Assembly: GCA_963853835.1 (NCBI GenBank)
Contig: OY970825.1
Coordinates: 81,739,942 to 81,803,941, forward strand
Length of the DNA: 64,000 nucleotides
Source: Calendula officinalis
Taxonomy: Eukaryota > Streptophyta > Magnoliopsida > Asterales > Asteraceae
Reading direction: 5' to 3'
A model generated the notes under the pieces. The model saw nothing but the letters and a program-made list of their open reading frames with translations. It did not search any database and had not been told where the DNA came from. Of the stretch, positions 34,324 to 46,496 are shown in pieces (within the stretch, counting starts at the first letter, position 1; every line of letters begins with the position of its first letter). Made by a program: the position numbers and the translations under genes.

Positions 34324-36133
34324 GACTGTGCGTAATGGGTGACCGTTCGCAGTTTGGTCACCCCTGCCACATCTGCGCCACATCAGCTTTCTCTCTCCTG
34401 ATCAAACACACGACCAGACAGCGACCAAATGCCCGTAATGGGTGACCGTTCGGATTTTTTTTTTTTTTAATTTAAATTTCATTAATAATTAAAACATTAC
34501 ATTAAAAATAATTTAAAACATCACATTAAACATAACTAAAAAAACATTAAAAAAACTACTGGTGGGGTCGTCGATTCCAAACGTGTTCCACCAAATCAGA
34601 TCTAAGATTAAGATGAGTTTGTTTATCATTGATCTCCCTGATAACTTGCAATACTTCTTCATGTGATCGTACGGGGTCGCCGTCACTATGTCGCTCTTCC
34701 GGATGAAAATCGGGACATATGGCGCTGCCTTTGTCTTTGATAATCATATTATGTAATATGATACAAGTGTACATTATATCCCTTATTTTGTTAACATTTG
34801 GGGACCTTGCAGCCGTTTTTATTATACCCCATTTTTTCTTTAGAACGCCAAATGCTCGTTCTACGTCTTTCCTTGCAGCTTCGTGTGCTTTCTTGTAGTT
34901 CACCCGCTTAACATCATTCGCATTTGGGTGTGAAATGGACTTAACAAGAACAGACCATTCCGGATATATCCCGTCAGTAAGATAATATCCCCATTTGTAA
35001 GACACCCCGTTTGCCAAAAAGGGTACCTCAGGTGCTTTCCCGTCTTTGAGATCATTGAAAATATGGGACGCTCGTAAGACGTTGATGTCGTTGTTCGACC
35101 CGGCGACACCAAAGAACGCGTGCCAAATCCACAAATCCTGCGAGGCAACCGCTTCAAGTAAGATGAATGGTTCGTTCCCGTGATCCCCTCTAACATATTG
35201 CCAACGGTAAGCATTTGGACATTGAGCCCAAGGCCAATCAGTACAATCAATGCTTCCTAGCATACCGGGAAACCCATGTTTCTCCTCATGAAAAGCGTAT
35301 AGCTTCGCCACATCAGTATGAGTAGGCTTTCGCAGAAACTCATCTCCATACAAGCGCATAACCCCTTTACAGAACTCTGCGAGACTATCACGGCTAGTTT
35401 TCTCACCAATTTGTAAGTATTCGTCTAGAGCATCGGGTACGGTCCCGTATGCTAACTGACGAATTGCAGAAGTGCACCTCATTAGCGGAGAAGTACCTGC
35501 GTTCCCAAGTGCATCATATCGTTGCGCAAATAATGGGACGGTATTAGTGAGATCGCGAACAATGCGTGTGAAAAGATCACGACTCATCCTGAAACGTTTG
35601 CGAAAATCATGCTCGTTATACGTGGGATTTTCAGCGAAGTAGGCTGCCACGAGACGGTCATTCGCACCGCCACGGTCCCTATTCACGTATCTTCTAGGAG
35701 TTCTAGGGATATTAGAACTAGAACCTTCAAGAAACGCGGCCGCCGTTTGTAAAAAACCAAGATGTATAACCCTGTCCTCTTCCTCGTCGCCAAAAATGAA
35801 ATTAGCGACATTCATTTCATCGTCGGAACTCATTTTTAGAGAGTGTGATTGAGAGATTTGAGTGTGTGTTTGAGTGGAGAAAGAAATGAGAGTTGTGAAT
35901 TATTTGGTAAAAGAATTGGGTATTTATAAGGTAAAAAGGGGGGTAAAAATTAAATTTTTTTGGGGTAAAAAGAAGCCGTTGAGGCTTGCAACGTTCGGAT
36001 TCGAACGGTCGATTAGTCGACCGTTGGGGGGTCGGCGACGCGTCGGGCGAATTGCCCGTAACGGAGGGGGACGCGTCGGGCATGCTGATTTGGCCGGTCA
36101 CGACCGTTCGTTCGGTCACCGTTACGGACGGTC
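34324..36133 (-). mobile_element. PIF/Harbinger DNA transposon with intact transposase
   Basis: Inverted ends GACTGTGCGTAATGGGTGAC and complement GACCGTCCGTAACGGTGAC, flanked by the 3-bp target TTA on both sides (34321-34323, 36134-36136), the hallmark of this superfamily. A subterminal copy of GTAATGGGTGACCGTTCG occurs at 34434. It carries one gene, the transposase at 34556-35833. Harbinger elements usually also carry a Myb-like DNA-binding gene; there is none in these 1,810 bp. Confidence 0.92.
34556..35833 (-). CDS. Harbinger-type transposase / nuclease (DDE superfamily)
   Basis: Single uninterrupted frame of 425 codons, a typical length. It should cut the element ends and re-insert them at TTA/TAA targets in the nucleus. 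A charged N-terminus (DDEMNVANFIFGDEEEDR) is followed by RKRFRMSRDLFTRIV, a conserved helix of plant PIF-like transposases. Catalytic residues of the DDE_Tnp_4 fold are visible: Asp in MLGSIDCTDWPWAQCP, Asp in YLTDGIYPEW and Glu in DVERAFGVLKKKW. CIILHNMI near the end is also conserved. No stop or frameshift was found, so it could encode active enzyme if expressed; mobility may need a Myb-like partner supplied elsewhere. Plant genomes also keep domesticated copies of this family, but the flanking ends and target repeats show this one is a transposon gene. Confidence 0.92.
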   Translation of the reverse strand: MSSDDEMNVANFIFGDEEEDRVIHLGFLQTAAAFLEGSSSNIPRTPRRYVNRDRGGANDRLVAAYFAENPTYNEHDFRKRFRMSRDLFTRIVRDLTNTVPLFAQRYDALGNAGTSPLMRCTSAIRQLAYGTVPDALDEYLQIGEKTSRDSLAEFCKGVMRLYGDEFLRKPTHTDVAKLYAFHEEKHGFPGMLGSIDCTDWPWAQCPNAYRWQYVRGDHGNEPFILLEAVASQDLWIWHAFFGVAGSNNDINVLRASHIFNDLKDGKAPEVPFLANGVSYKWGYYLTDGIYPEWSVLVKSISHPNANDVKRVNYKKAHEAARKDVERAFGVLKKKWGIIKTAARSPNVNKIRDIMYTCIILHNMIIKDKGSAICPDFHPEERHSDGDPVRSHEEVLQVIREINDKQTHLNLRSDLVEHVWNRRPHQ

Positions 36134-36136
36134 TTA

Positions 36137-36904
36137 ATTACTTGTTATTTGCAAAACCTAATTTCTATTTAAACACTCAATTCCGTCCCGATCTTTGGTC
36201 TTGCGTTTATGGTTTTACATGAATATAACCAAAATTTTTGAATTCAAGGAGGTCCGGTCTTTGTGGTAGGTAAGCATCTTCTAGCTAGTTGTAAATTGTA
36301 AAAAATGTAAAATTAGTCATGCGTTCAGTCAGGGCTGTCCATGAGCATGGGCGATAAGGGCGGCCGTCCAGGACCCATAAAAGTTAGGAGCCCATTTTTG
36401 AAATGATCAATTCATATACTTCGTATACATATATAAGATTAAAAAAATTGATTTGACCAGTCTTGCGTTCAGTCATTCTTTTTCTATTTTTGGAAGTTTT
36501 TTGTGTCCGCTTTTACTTAAGTAAATTAAAAAAAAAAAGTTTAAAATTATGTACAAATATACATTCTACAAATTGCAACTTTGTGGATTAAAAAAAAATC
36601 TTATATAATAAAAATTCGGTTAAGTAAAAGACTTTGCTACTTAGCTTTAAGGGGACCATTTTGTAATTTGAGGAAACTAAGGTTAGAAAAATGGACCATC
36701 AACATCTTGTAGTTGACCCAAGTGGAGTGGGTTAGTCCGCCCGATGTCCCGTACACACGGCAAAGAAACACATGGTGGTAGCATCGTTCGATGTGTTGGG
36801 AAAAGGCCCCACTTAGGATCCCACACCTTTTGTTATTGTGGAATTTCATGATTCACATTATTTTTAAATGAAAATAAAACAAAACAAAGAGAATTAATTG
36901 CATG
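36137..36904. other. Spacer, no gene seen
   Basis: AT-rich. A patch at 36325-36405 (CAGGGCTGTCCATGAGCATG ... AGGACCCATAAAAG) may be a worn transposon end. Confidence 0.35.
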
Positions 36905-37410
36905 TGCACGGGTAGGGGTGGCAATAATAATAATAATGCGGGCTGAATCATAAATGGAGTTGACTCGTTTGGGCTCGCAGGTTGAAAATTTTAACCCAAC
37001 TAACCCTTATATCTAAACAGGTTGAGATCTTTAACCTAACCTATTTATTAAGTGGGTTGGGTCATAAACGGTTTGACCCAATAAAACATTAATTTATAAA
37101 AAAAATAGGAAAAATACACATAATTAAAGATTAAAATACCAAAATAAGTTAATTAGTTGCAAAATTTCTTTTAAGCTTATTGTTCAGTGAAAAGTTACTT
37201 TTTAAAAATATTAAATATTAAAATAGTAGTATAACATAAATATCTTATAATATATTGTATTATATTATGCATTTAAAATATGAATAATATTTAAACGGGT
37301 TGACGGGTCATAAATGGGTTGGAAATTTGAACCCAACCTGACTAGTTTTATGATAGGTTGTAAACGGGTTGACCCATTTACGAGCCACGGGTTGAAGTTA
37401 TGACCCAACC

Positions 37411-39689
37411 TGTAACGACCGGAATTTTCGGTTAATGAATTAAATGGAATTATTGAGGAATAAAAGTGGTGAAATATTTAATCGAGTCTCCGTTGTGTTT
37501 TGTCGAGTGTTCGAATGTTCGGGACTTGGGGTAACCAAGTATGGGTCAAGACTTGGATGGAAACAAGTTTGAAAGGCAAGAAACTGACCCAGACAGCCCT
37601 CGCGGCGCGAGGCAGGCGCGAGGCAGTCGCGAGGTTGAACATGAGCTCCAGAGGTGAAACGCGAGAATCTCGAGTTGAAACAAGAGCCGCGAGCGAAACG
37701 CGAGCCAGTCGCGAGCGAAACGCGAGGTCTGTATTTCAGCGGCAACCAGCAGGCAAAGCCGCGTCACTTCGCGGCGCGAGGTGGGCGCGAGCGGGGCGCG
37801 AGGAGCGTCAGGAATACATAAACTTGTGTGTAAGCTAGGGTTTCATTTCACCTTCAACCATACACATTGTGCAGCCGATTTGGGAGAAAACTTGGGCGAT
37901 TTTGGAGCCCAAGAGCTTAGATCTTCATCATCTTGAAGGATTGAAACATCAAGGGTAAGTATTCTTGATTGTCTTGCTTATCTACCTTGATTGTGAGCTT
38001 TGTATGGGTAAAAATGGTGGTTTGGGGAACCAACCATGTCATCTTTGGGGAAGATGACTAATCATGGGTGTAGAACACTCATTGTAAACTTGTAATCGAT
38101 GTGTACAAGTTTGATTTGGGTTTATTGATGGAAATCTTGAACTAGGGTTTGAGATTCCACCAAGTTGGATGAACTTGGTGGTTAGGAATGTGAATATGGA
38201 TTGATTAGTGATTAGTTATGGTTAATAACTAGTTATTGTGATGATATTGATGGTAGGTCAAGAAGACCTAAAGATTGGTGACATTTCACAAGTTGGAAGG
38301 CAAGGATTCGTGTTGTTAGACACGATTTGGAATTAGCTTGGCTAAGGTGAGTACATGAGACTTTTACTGAGTGCATAGCAAACGATTTTGAAAACTATGA
38401 TATGTTAGGAGTCTTTATTAATAAATGTTTTTAATAAAGATATGATTAATATGATGAGAAAATGCTAGTAATAGACTATTTAAGTATGTCTAAATGATTG
38501 ATGATATTGAAAGAGTTTATGATAATGAAAAGTATTTAATGAGTTTTCATAAATAAGATACATGAATAAAGATAATGATTTAAAAGAGCTTGATAATCGG
38601 TTTATCAATAATATGTATTAATAAAGCTTGAGACAATGATTTTTAAGTAATAAGTATCGGTTAGTATATTATGCTAATAAAAGTAGTTATCGAATTACTA
38701 AGTGAATAAGTATGAGGTGACTAGTAATAGACATGTATTCTAGTCAAAGAGGAGTCAAAATATTATGATTTTGGATAAAAGATAAATATGTTTTAAAATT
38801 AGTAAAGGACTTGGTAAAGTCAAGATTTGAAATGATTTAGTAAAGAGAATAATATGACAAATTAGAATAAATGTATTCTAATAAATGACGAATTTGATGA
38901 AAGGAGCTAATGCTCATATCTTGATGAAAGGAGCTGAGGCTCATAAGTGTTAATGAGATATCCGGAATAAGACCGCCCAGAAATGGGGGAGTATGAGACG
39001 TCTACTTGGGGTGGTACCTCCCTGCGCAAAGAGTAGAATGTCACAGTTTACGACACCCAGTGTTGGGTGAGCATGACGACCCGGCAACGGGAGAGCTTAT
39101 GAATCTCGGTAAGATGGAGGTTCCCAATTACCTTGATAGTTTACCTATGACGTCCCATATCGGGAGAGTTGGCTTCGGAGAGGTCTGTTGCATATGTGAT
39201 AAAGAAAGTGTAAGCTTGGAGATAGCTTACAAGTATGTGATTAGATGATGAGTAAGCTTATGGTAAGCTTATTAGTTATACGGTTAAATGAATAGAAGAT
39301 GAAATATGAATTAATAAGAAGTGATAAGGATAAATATTTATAATGTTATAAATATTAATTTTTAATTCTTTTGAGAATGGGTCGAAAACCCATGTATCTC
39401 ACGAGACTATTTTGTCTCACGTACTACTTTGTTTTTGGCTATGTACTCAGGTTCAGGATCGAAGGATTAGAGGTTCGCGATAGAAGTGGCCTAGTGTTGA
39501 TTAGTTCGGGAGCTCGTAGGTAGATCCCGTTTATCCTATGGTTACGATATTGTATTTGTAACACCGGTTTTAATACTCTGATAAACTTTTATTGGTTTTT
39601 GTTAAACCGTGATTTGGGAACATTGGACTTGTAATATTTTTATTTAAAAAATATGATTTAAAAAGTGTTTTAAAAATTGAGGTGTTACA
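37411..39689 (+). repeat. 5' LTR of the gag-only element
   Basis: 2,279 bp, TGTAACGACC...GGTGTTACA. A CG-rich stretch of GCGCGAGG, CGCGAG and GAAACGCGAG repeats lies at 37595-37805. Donor-like AAG/GTGAGT at 38347 and acceptor-like TACTCAG/GT at 39450 bracket a possible 1,104-nt leader intron. Its open frames of 60-112 codons are not genes. Confidence 0.9.
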
Positions 39690-39692
39690 ACT

Positions 39693-39704
39693 TGGTATCA
39701 GAGC
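39693..39704 (+). promoter_or_regulatory. Primer-binding site
   Basis: TGGTATCAGAGC three bases after the 5' LTR, complementary to the 3' end of initiator methionine tRNA. Confidence 0.9.
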
Positions 39705-39726
39705 AAATGGACTACCACCTACAACT

Positions 39727-40269
39727 CCGGGATTACTTCCGTTTGTAATCAAGTCTTACCCGACGGACCGTATGAAGGTGGTTCGTTATGCAAATGGACT
39801 ACCACCGGAGTTTGAATTGGAAGTCAATCGGGCGGCCACGTTAGATGAGGCCATTTGTACCGCTCGAGGTGTTGAGAGGGTTCTTCGGCGAAAAGCACAA
39901 GAATCGGCGTCAAAAGGAGAAGAGAAGAAGCTCGATAGTAGCTTAGGATCAACGAAGAAAGAAAAGTTCAAACCGAGTTCGTCAAAGCATGGTAGTATTG
40001 GAAGTTGTCAAAGTTGTGGGAAGAATCACCATGGGGAATGTAAAGCAAATTCGGCTATATGCTTCAAGTGTGGACGAGTAGGGCACCGAGCAAAGGATTG
40101 CAAAGTAAGGAACCTCGAGGAAGTGGAATGCTACACTTGTCACGAGGTGGGACACTTTAGTAGTGCGTGCCCGAGGAAGAGAACCGACACGTCAGCATCA
40201 ACCGTCAACAGGAATCGGGTGAAGGAAACTCGTGGAACCGCTCCAGGTAACCCGCTTATGAAGTTTTGA
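39727..40269 (+). pseudogene. Gag C-terminal fragment with CCHC zinc knuckles
   Basis: Gag packages the element RNA into particles. This frame begins in the middle of the capsid-like domain (GLLPFVIKSY, VVRYANGLP, TLDEAICTARGVE), which aligns with residues from about 237 of the intact gag at 50292-51581. It then has a degenerate knuckle and two CCHC knuckles (CFKCGRVGHRAKDC and CYTCHEVGHFSSAC). About 230 N-terminal residues are missing. The junction sits just after the primer site and carries a 17-base duplicate of sequence found at 39790. The frame is open from about 39682 to the stop, but no natural start codon is evident. It ends where protease coding would begin. Confidence 0.85.
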
Positions 40270-42221
40270 TAAATGATTATGATTTAGTTGCTTATATGTC
40301 GCACAATTTAGTGCTTTTGTGATCAAAGTATGAAAAATAATTATAGATGGAATGTATGATGCGAAAAAAAAAAATTAAGTTTGGGAGATAATCTCCCCGG
40401 GTTATTATGTGTATAGTCGAATGGGTTGGCGACCGTTATGTCGCGAGGAATAAGGATAAGAAGGATTAGGTTATCATAGAATATTGAAAGGTGAATCACG
40501 AGAGTGGTAAACGTTGTCAACAAAAGGATGGTAGTACAATGAAGTACTAAGTGTTAGTAAGAATCGTGAAGTACAAAAATATATGAATATATATAAAATG
40601 GAACCTTAGATATTGGGTATGATCGACTTATTGTTGGCATATAGCCATAGCAAATGTTCGTGTCGGGGGTGTCGGGTGTGACATCAAGAGTGAATAATTT
40701 ATTTTTGGTAAAGATTTATAGAAAAAGTATGATAGTGTACGTATGGACACCGATCGAAGTCAATTGGTTGACTTTATATGACGGGGTGGAAGAAAGATTA
40801 GAAGTTTTAGTAATGAATCGATTAAGGGCAATTGATAAATGAGTAGATTGGTTGAAAGTACTAGAAATGATTATGTGTACCGTGTGGTATAATGTATAAG
40901 TGGAAAATCGAAGGTCAAATATGAAGGAAAATGATAGCATGATGCTAAGTGTATTGATGCATACATGGATTGTATGCAAGATGAAATAGTGTTGTATGAG
41001 TCACTTTGGAATGGAGGCTTTCCGATCATTGTGACAGTTTTGGGATCGTGATGGATTGGAGGCTTTCCGATCATCTCGATAAGATAGTTAAAGTATAATT
41101 TGTTATATAAGGAATATGATGTTTGTATCTGACGTATGTAGAACCGTATGATTAGTTGTTGTTATGATTTTTATGGCAAGTGAGAACTTGGATTGAAAAC
41201 ACGGGTAGTGTTTAAGTATAAGTAGGTGTAGGAGATGCCTACAAGTTCATGATTCATGAAAAAGGAATGCTCTAGGAAGCAAGGTCGGTTAGTAGCCAAT
41301 GAGTGGTGAAAGATGTATATGGGTGGTTAGGCCACAATTGGATATGATTGAGGCTCTAGAGCCGGCAATCGGGAATTTCAAGTATGGTATAAGGATATTT
41401 GAAGGAAATTATATGTGGTATAAGTAATTGGATGAAAGTTAAAAAGTAATAGAGATCGGTATCGATTTAGATGGAATTTGTAAATCGATTGTAGAAAATT
41501 GAAATCGGAGAAGAGAGAAACAATTGAGAAAGGAAATTTAAATATTGGAATCGGGAACGAAAAGCTTGGGAAGCGATGCCTTAGTAATAAAGAATATGTG
41601 GAATTTAGCAAAGTTTGACTTTATTCATAAGTCAAGGTCAGTCAACTAGTGGATTGTTGACTTAGGTCAAAATTGGATTTTGACTTTCGTTAAAATGGTG
41701 AGACAAGGGTAAGGGCATAATGTATCATCTACATGTGTATGATAGTGGTTAATGGATTAATGGAAATAATGGTAGTCAAGGGGTGCGACTTTGACCGTTG
41801 GATATTTCGGGTTGAATTTAGGAATCAAGTCTGATTGCTGTTAGACCATGAATGTAAGGTCGTTTGTTAAAGAATTGATCATTAGTGGGTAAGGAAATTT
41901 TCAAGATATGGTTGACTTTGTGCTTAAGTCAAAAAATTTGACAATGTTGACAATTTGGTCAAAGTTAGGCATTGACAATCGTTTTGGTTAATTGACTAGT
42001 AGTAATAATTGGGTCATATTGTCCCAATGTGGATAAAGGGATTAATTAAATGATTGAAGGTGTTAAGGTCAAATTGTGAAAACTTTGACCCGTTCGGGTA
42101 TTTGAAACTAAAGTTTGGTTTTTGACCCGTTTGGGTATAACGGGGCAAGTGGGCAATTAAATGCATAAGTATTATTGGATCATAATTTGGAAGTGGAATG
42201 AGGATTGGAAATCCTTGAGTT
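40270..42221 (+). other. Non-coding 3' interior of the gag-only element
   Basis: No frame with pol motifs. It shares blocks with 51582-53668 of the other gag-only element, notably GTTGACTTTGTGCTTAAGTC (near 41913 and 53293) and several TTGACCCGTT... motifs. It may be worn pol or a retained cis-acting region. Confidence 0.6.
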
Positions 42222-42259
42222 GATTCCGAGGACGGAATCCTTTTTAAGGGGTGAATAGT
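42222..42259 (+). promoter_or_regulatory. Hairpin and polypurine tract before the 3' LTR
   Basis: GATTCCG-AGGA-CGGAATC (42222-42239), then TTAAGGGGTGAATAG up to the LTR at 42260. Confidence 0.75.
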
Positions 42260-44537
42260 TGTAACGACCGGAATTTTCGGTTAATGAATTAAATGGAATT
42301 ATTGAGGAATAAAAGTGGTGAAATATTTAATCGAGTCTCCGTTGTGTTTTGTCGAGTGTTCGAATGTTCGGGACTTGGGGTAACCAAGTATGGGTCAAGA
42401 CTTGGATGGAAACAAGTTTGAAAGGCAAGAAACTGACCCAGACAGCCCTCGCGGCGCGAGGCAGGCGCGAGGCAGTCGCGAGGTTGAACAGGAGCTCCAG
42501 AGGTGAAACGCGAGAATCTCGAGTTGAAACAAGAGCCGCGAGCGAAACGCGAGCCAGTCGCGAGCGAAACGCGAGGTCTGTATTTCAGCGGCAACCAGCA
42601 GGCAAAGCCGCGTCACTTCGCGGCGCGAGGTGGGCGCGAGCGGGGCGCGAGGAGCGTCAGGAATACATAAACTTGTGTGTAAGCTAGGGTTTCATTTCAC
42701 CTTCAACCACACACATTGTGCAGCCGATTTGGGAGAAAACTTGGGCGATTTTGGAGCCCAAGAGCTTAGATCTTCATCATCTTGAAGGATTGAAACATCA
42801 AGGGTAAGTATTCTTGATTGTCTTGCTTATCTACCTTGATTGTGAGCTTTGTATGGGTAAAAATGGTGGTTTGGGGAACCAACCATGTCATCTTTGGGGA
42901 AGATGACTAATCATGGGTGTAGAACACTCATTGTAAACTTGTAATCGATGTGTACAAGTTTGATTTGGGTTTATTGATGGAAATCTTGAACTAGGGTTTG
43001 AGATTCCACCAAGTTGGATGAATTTGGTGGTTAGGAATGTGAATATGGATTGATTAGTGATTAGTTATGGTTAATAACTAGTTATTGTGATGATATTGAT
43101 GGTAGGTCAAGAAGACCTAAAGATTGGTGACATTTCACAAGTTGGAAGGCAAGGATTCGTGTTGTTAGACACGATTTGGAATTAGCTTGGCTAAGGTGAG
43201 TACATGAGACTTTTACTGAGTGCATAGCAAACGATTTTGAAAACTATGATATGTTAGGAGTCTTTATTAATAAATGTTTTTAATAAAGATATGATTAATA
43301 TGATGAGAAAATGCTAGTAATAGACTATTTAAGTATGTCTAAATGATTGATGATTTTGAAAGAGTTTATGATAATGAAAAGTATTTAATGAGTTTTCATA
43401 AATAAGATACATGAATAAAGATAATGATTTAAAAGAGCTTGATAATCGGTTTATCAATAATATGTATTAATAAAGCTTGAGACAATGACTTTTAAGTAAT
43501 AAGTATCGGTTAGTATATTATGCTAATAAAAGTAGTTATCGAATTACTAAGTGAATAAGTATGAGGTGACTAGTAATAGACATGTATTCTAGTCAAAGAG
43601 GAGTCAAAATATTATGATTTTGGATAAAAGATAAATATGTTTTAAAATTAGTAAAGGACTTGGTAAAGTCAAGATTTGAAATGATTTAGTAAAGAGAATA
43701 ATATGATAAATTAGAACAAATGTATTCTAATAAATGACGAATTTGATGAAAGGAGCTAATGCTCATATCTTGATGAAAGGAGCTGAGGCTCATAAGTGTT
43801 AATGAGATATCCGGAATAAGACCGCCCAGAAATGGGGGAGTATGAGACGTCTACTTGGGGTGGTACCTCCCTGCGCAAAGAGTAGAATGTCACAGTTTAC
43901 GACACCCAGTGTTGGGTGAGCATGACGACCCGGCAACGGGAGAGCTTATGAATCTCGGTAAGATGGAGGTTCCCAATTACCTTGATAGTTTACCTATGAC
44001 GTCCCATATCGGGAGAGTTGGCTTCGGAGAGGTCCGTTGCATATGTGATAAAGAAAGTGTAAGCTTGGAGATAGCTTACAAGTATGTGATTAGATGATGA
44101 GTAAGCTTATGGTAAGCTTATTAGTTATACGGTTAAATGAATAGAAGATGAAATATGAATTAATAAGAAGTGATAAGGATAAATATTTATAATGTTATAA
44201 ATATTAATTTTTAATTCTTTTGAGAATGGGTCGAAAACCCATGTATCTCACGAGACTATTTTGTCTCACGTACTACTTTGTTTTTGGCTATGTACTCAGG
44301 TTCAGGATCGAAGGATTAGAGGGTCGCGATAGAAGTGGCCTAGTGTTGATTAGTTCGGGAGCTCGTAGGTAGATCCCGTTTATCCTATGGTTATGATATT
44401 GTATTTGTAACACCGGTTTTAATACTCTGATAAACTTTTATTGGTTTTTGTTAAACCGTGATTTGGGAACATTGGACTTGTAATATTTTTATTTAAAAAT
44501 ATGATTTAAAAAGTGTTTTAAAAATTGAGGTGTTACA
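42260..44537 (+). repeat. 3' LTR of the gag-only element
   Basis: 2,278 bp and nearly identical to 37411-39689; the LTR end is followed directly by the CAACC target repeat. The donor- and acceptor-like sites are kept at 43196 and 44299. Confidence 0.9.
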
Positions 44538-44652
44538 CAACCCGCTAATTTCGGGTTCTAAATGGGTCGGGTTTGATTTTGGCCAGCCTTATGCACGGGG
44601 CCGTCTCTGAAAATTTAAAGATTCTGTACGAATAGATGAAAATAGAACCTAA

Positions 44653-45120
<468 letters not shown>

Positions 45121-45123
45121 TAA

Positions 45124-46496
45124 ACAAAAGATATATACTCCGTATAAAATTGTAAGATTATATATATTATAAAAAATGTAAAAAAAATTGGGGCCCTGTA
45201 AATATAGACCGGCTATACATGTTGCACCTCCTCAAAGACATCTATGCATGTGCATTGTCATATATGTAAAAGTTTTGTTAATATATGTTTTAAATATTAT
45301 GTTAACATAGATGTTAGTAAATATTTAAATGAAACTTATCTCTATATAATACAAATCAGTCAATTACTTAATGTGTTAACCATGATTCATACTTTTAGCT
45401 TATATGTACGAAATGTTTATATTACTCTAATACAAACTAAGTAACTAACCTATTATATTTACTTGTTAGTTGAAATATTTTCTCTTAATACTAAATCATT
45501 ATAATTTTAATGGATTACAAATTCATAAACCTTTCGGATTATAAAAAAGATTGCTAGTTCAGATAAGTTAGCAGTTCCAAAAATGTTAAAAAAAGCTAGT
45601 TCCTTTTTGAACTGGTGTTAATTGTACCAAAGGAGGATTTATTGTTCGCGCGATGCGGCGAAATATTAAAACGTAAATTTTTTGTGAAAAATATTAATAT
45701 GTTTATTCTTAGCATATTCGTTTTTTCTCTGCATATCTTTCATTTTTTAATTGGTGTTTTTCTTTGTTGTATTGGGATCCTTTAGGGCTCTATCTTGTAG
45801 GTTTTTGGACTTCTTTGTTTGCCATTAGGCTTTTGTATTCCTCAAAATGTGAGATGACGGTGACACACTCACACTATAACCTTTTGACACCAAGCATTAT
45901 ACATCCCACATAGAACAATCCCTTTGTCTCAATTTTATTGTTTATTTTTTTATTTTTTCATTTTTACATTATTTCCCCAAAATAATTGTCTACTTCTAAA
46001 CATGATGAAGAAAGCCGTGATGAAACTGCGATTTCGTTTCACTTTTGAATTAAACCCCTAAACATGATGATGAAAGCCGTGATTTTATTTGTTTAAGGTA
46101 TTCTGTTCACCTCTCCCTTCGCCTCTTTCTTTGTTAGACCTAAAATCAAGTTCCTACAATCGCCATTCGACAGCTTATTCACCATTCGATCCGTAAAACC
46201 CTTTCAATTTGACTTATTATCCCGATTTGCTGTCGTTAATTAAGGTTTGGATTATTATCCCAATTTGAGGGTAAATGCTTCTTAGTGACACTCATTGTTT
46301 TAATCTTACTGTATTCACGATAGTTGAAGTTCAATTACGATCATAAAAAGCATTGTAACCATATGATTCTCATGTCTGCTGATGTATGTCTACCCTCAAA
46401 TCAGGGTCTTTGACGTGTAATCATATTTCTTATACTTCATCCGATTCAAAATAAGTACTACACTTTTACTTTCATGTTTTTTGATGCAAAACACTA
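45124..46496. other. Spacer, no gene seen
   Basis: AT-rich. Two near copies of AAACATGATGATGAAAGCCGTGA lie at about 45998 and 46062. A CTTCATCCGATTCAAAATAAG stretch at 46435 looks like another Stowaway end. Confidence 0.4.

Larger units (their letters stand above)
37411..44537 (+). mobile_element. Ty3-type LTR retrotransposon with only a gag remnant (TR-GAG-like)
   Basis: Complete by structure: two LTRs (37411-39689, 42260-44537), methionine-tRNA primer site at 39693-39704, a purine tract before the 3' LTR and the 5-bp target repeat CAACC on both sides (37406-37410, 44538-44542). The interior is 2.57 kb and encodes only the C-terminal part of gag; protease, reverse transcriptase and integrase are absent. 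The LTRs differ, counted by eye, at about ten bases and one single-base indel, so the insertion is young. It must have been mobilised by enzymes of another element unless the internal deletion came after insertion. Confidence 0.9.
36913..44591. mobile_element. hAT-type non-autonomous element, split by a Ty3 element
   Basis: Begins TAGGGGTGGCAA and ends TTGGCCAGCCTTA (complement TAAGGCTGGCCAA). The exact 8-bp repeat TGCACGGG flanks it (36905-36912, 44592-44599). Its own sequence (36913-37410 plus 44543-44591, about 550 bp) is made of GGGTTGACCC / AACCCAACC motifs and encodes nothing. The 7.1-kb retrotransposon at 37411-44537 was inserted into it later. Confidence 0.8.

Noticed and set aside
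34900..36222. Additional open frames overlapping the Harbinger transposase and its ends
   Set aside because: Shadow frames of the transposase or of the GC-rich subterminal region; none resembles the Myb-like partner protein.
37440..37838. Arg-rich 100-112-codon open frames in LTRs (also 42289-42687)
   Set aside because: They lie on both strands of the CG-rich LTR repeat and contain no known domain; the duplicate simply reflects LTR identity.
39006..39248. 80-codon open frame in the LTR, repeated at 43855-44097
   Set aside because: Conserved only because both LTRs are near-identical copies; it lies in the putative leader intron and has no domain.
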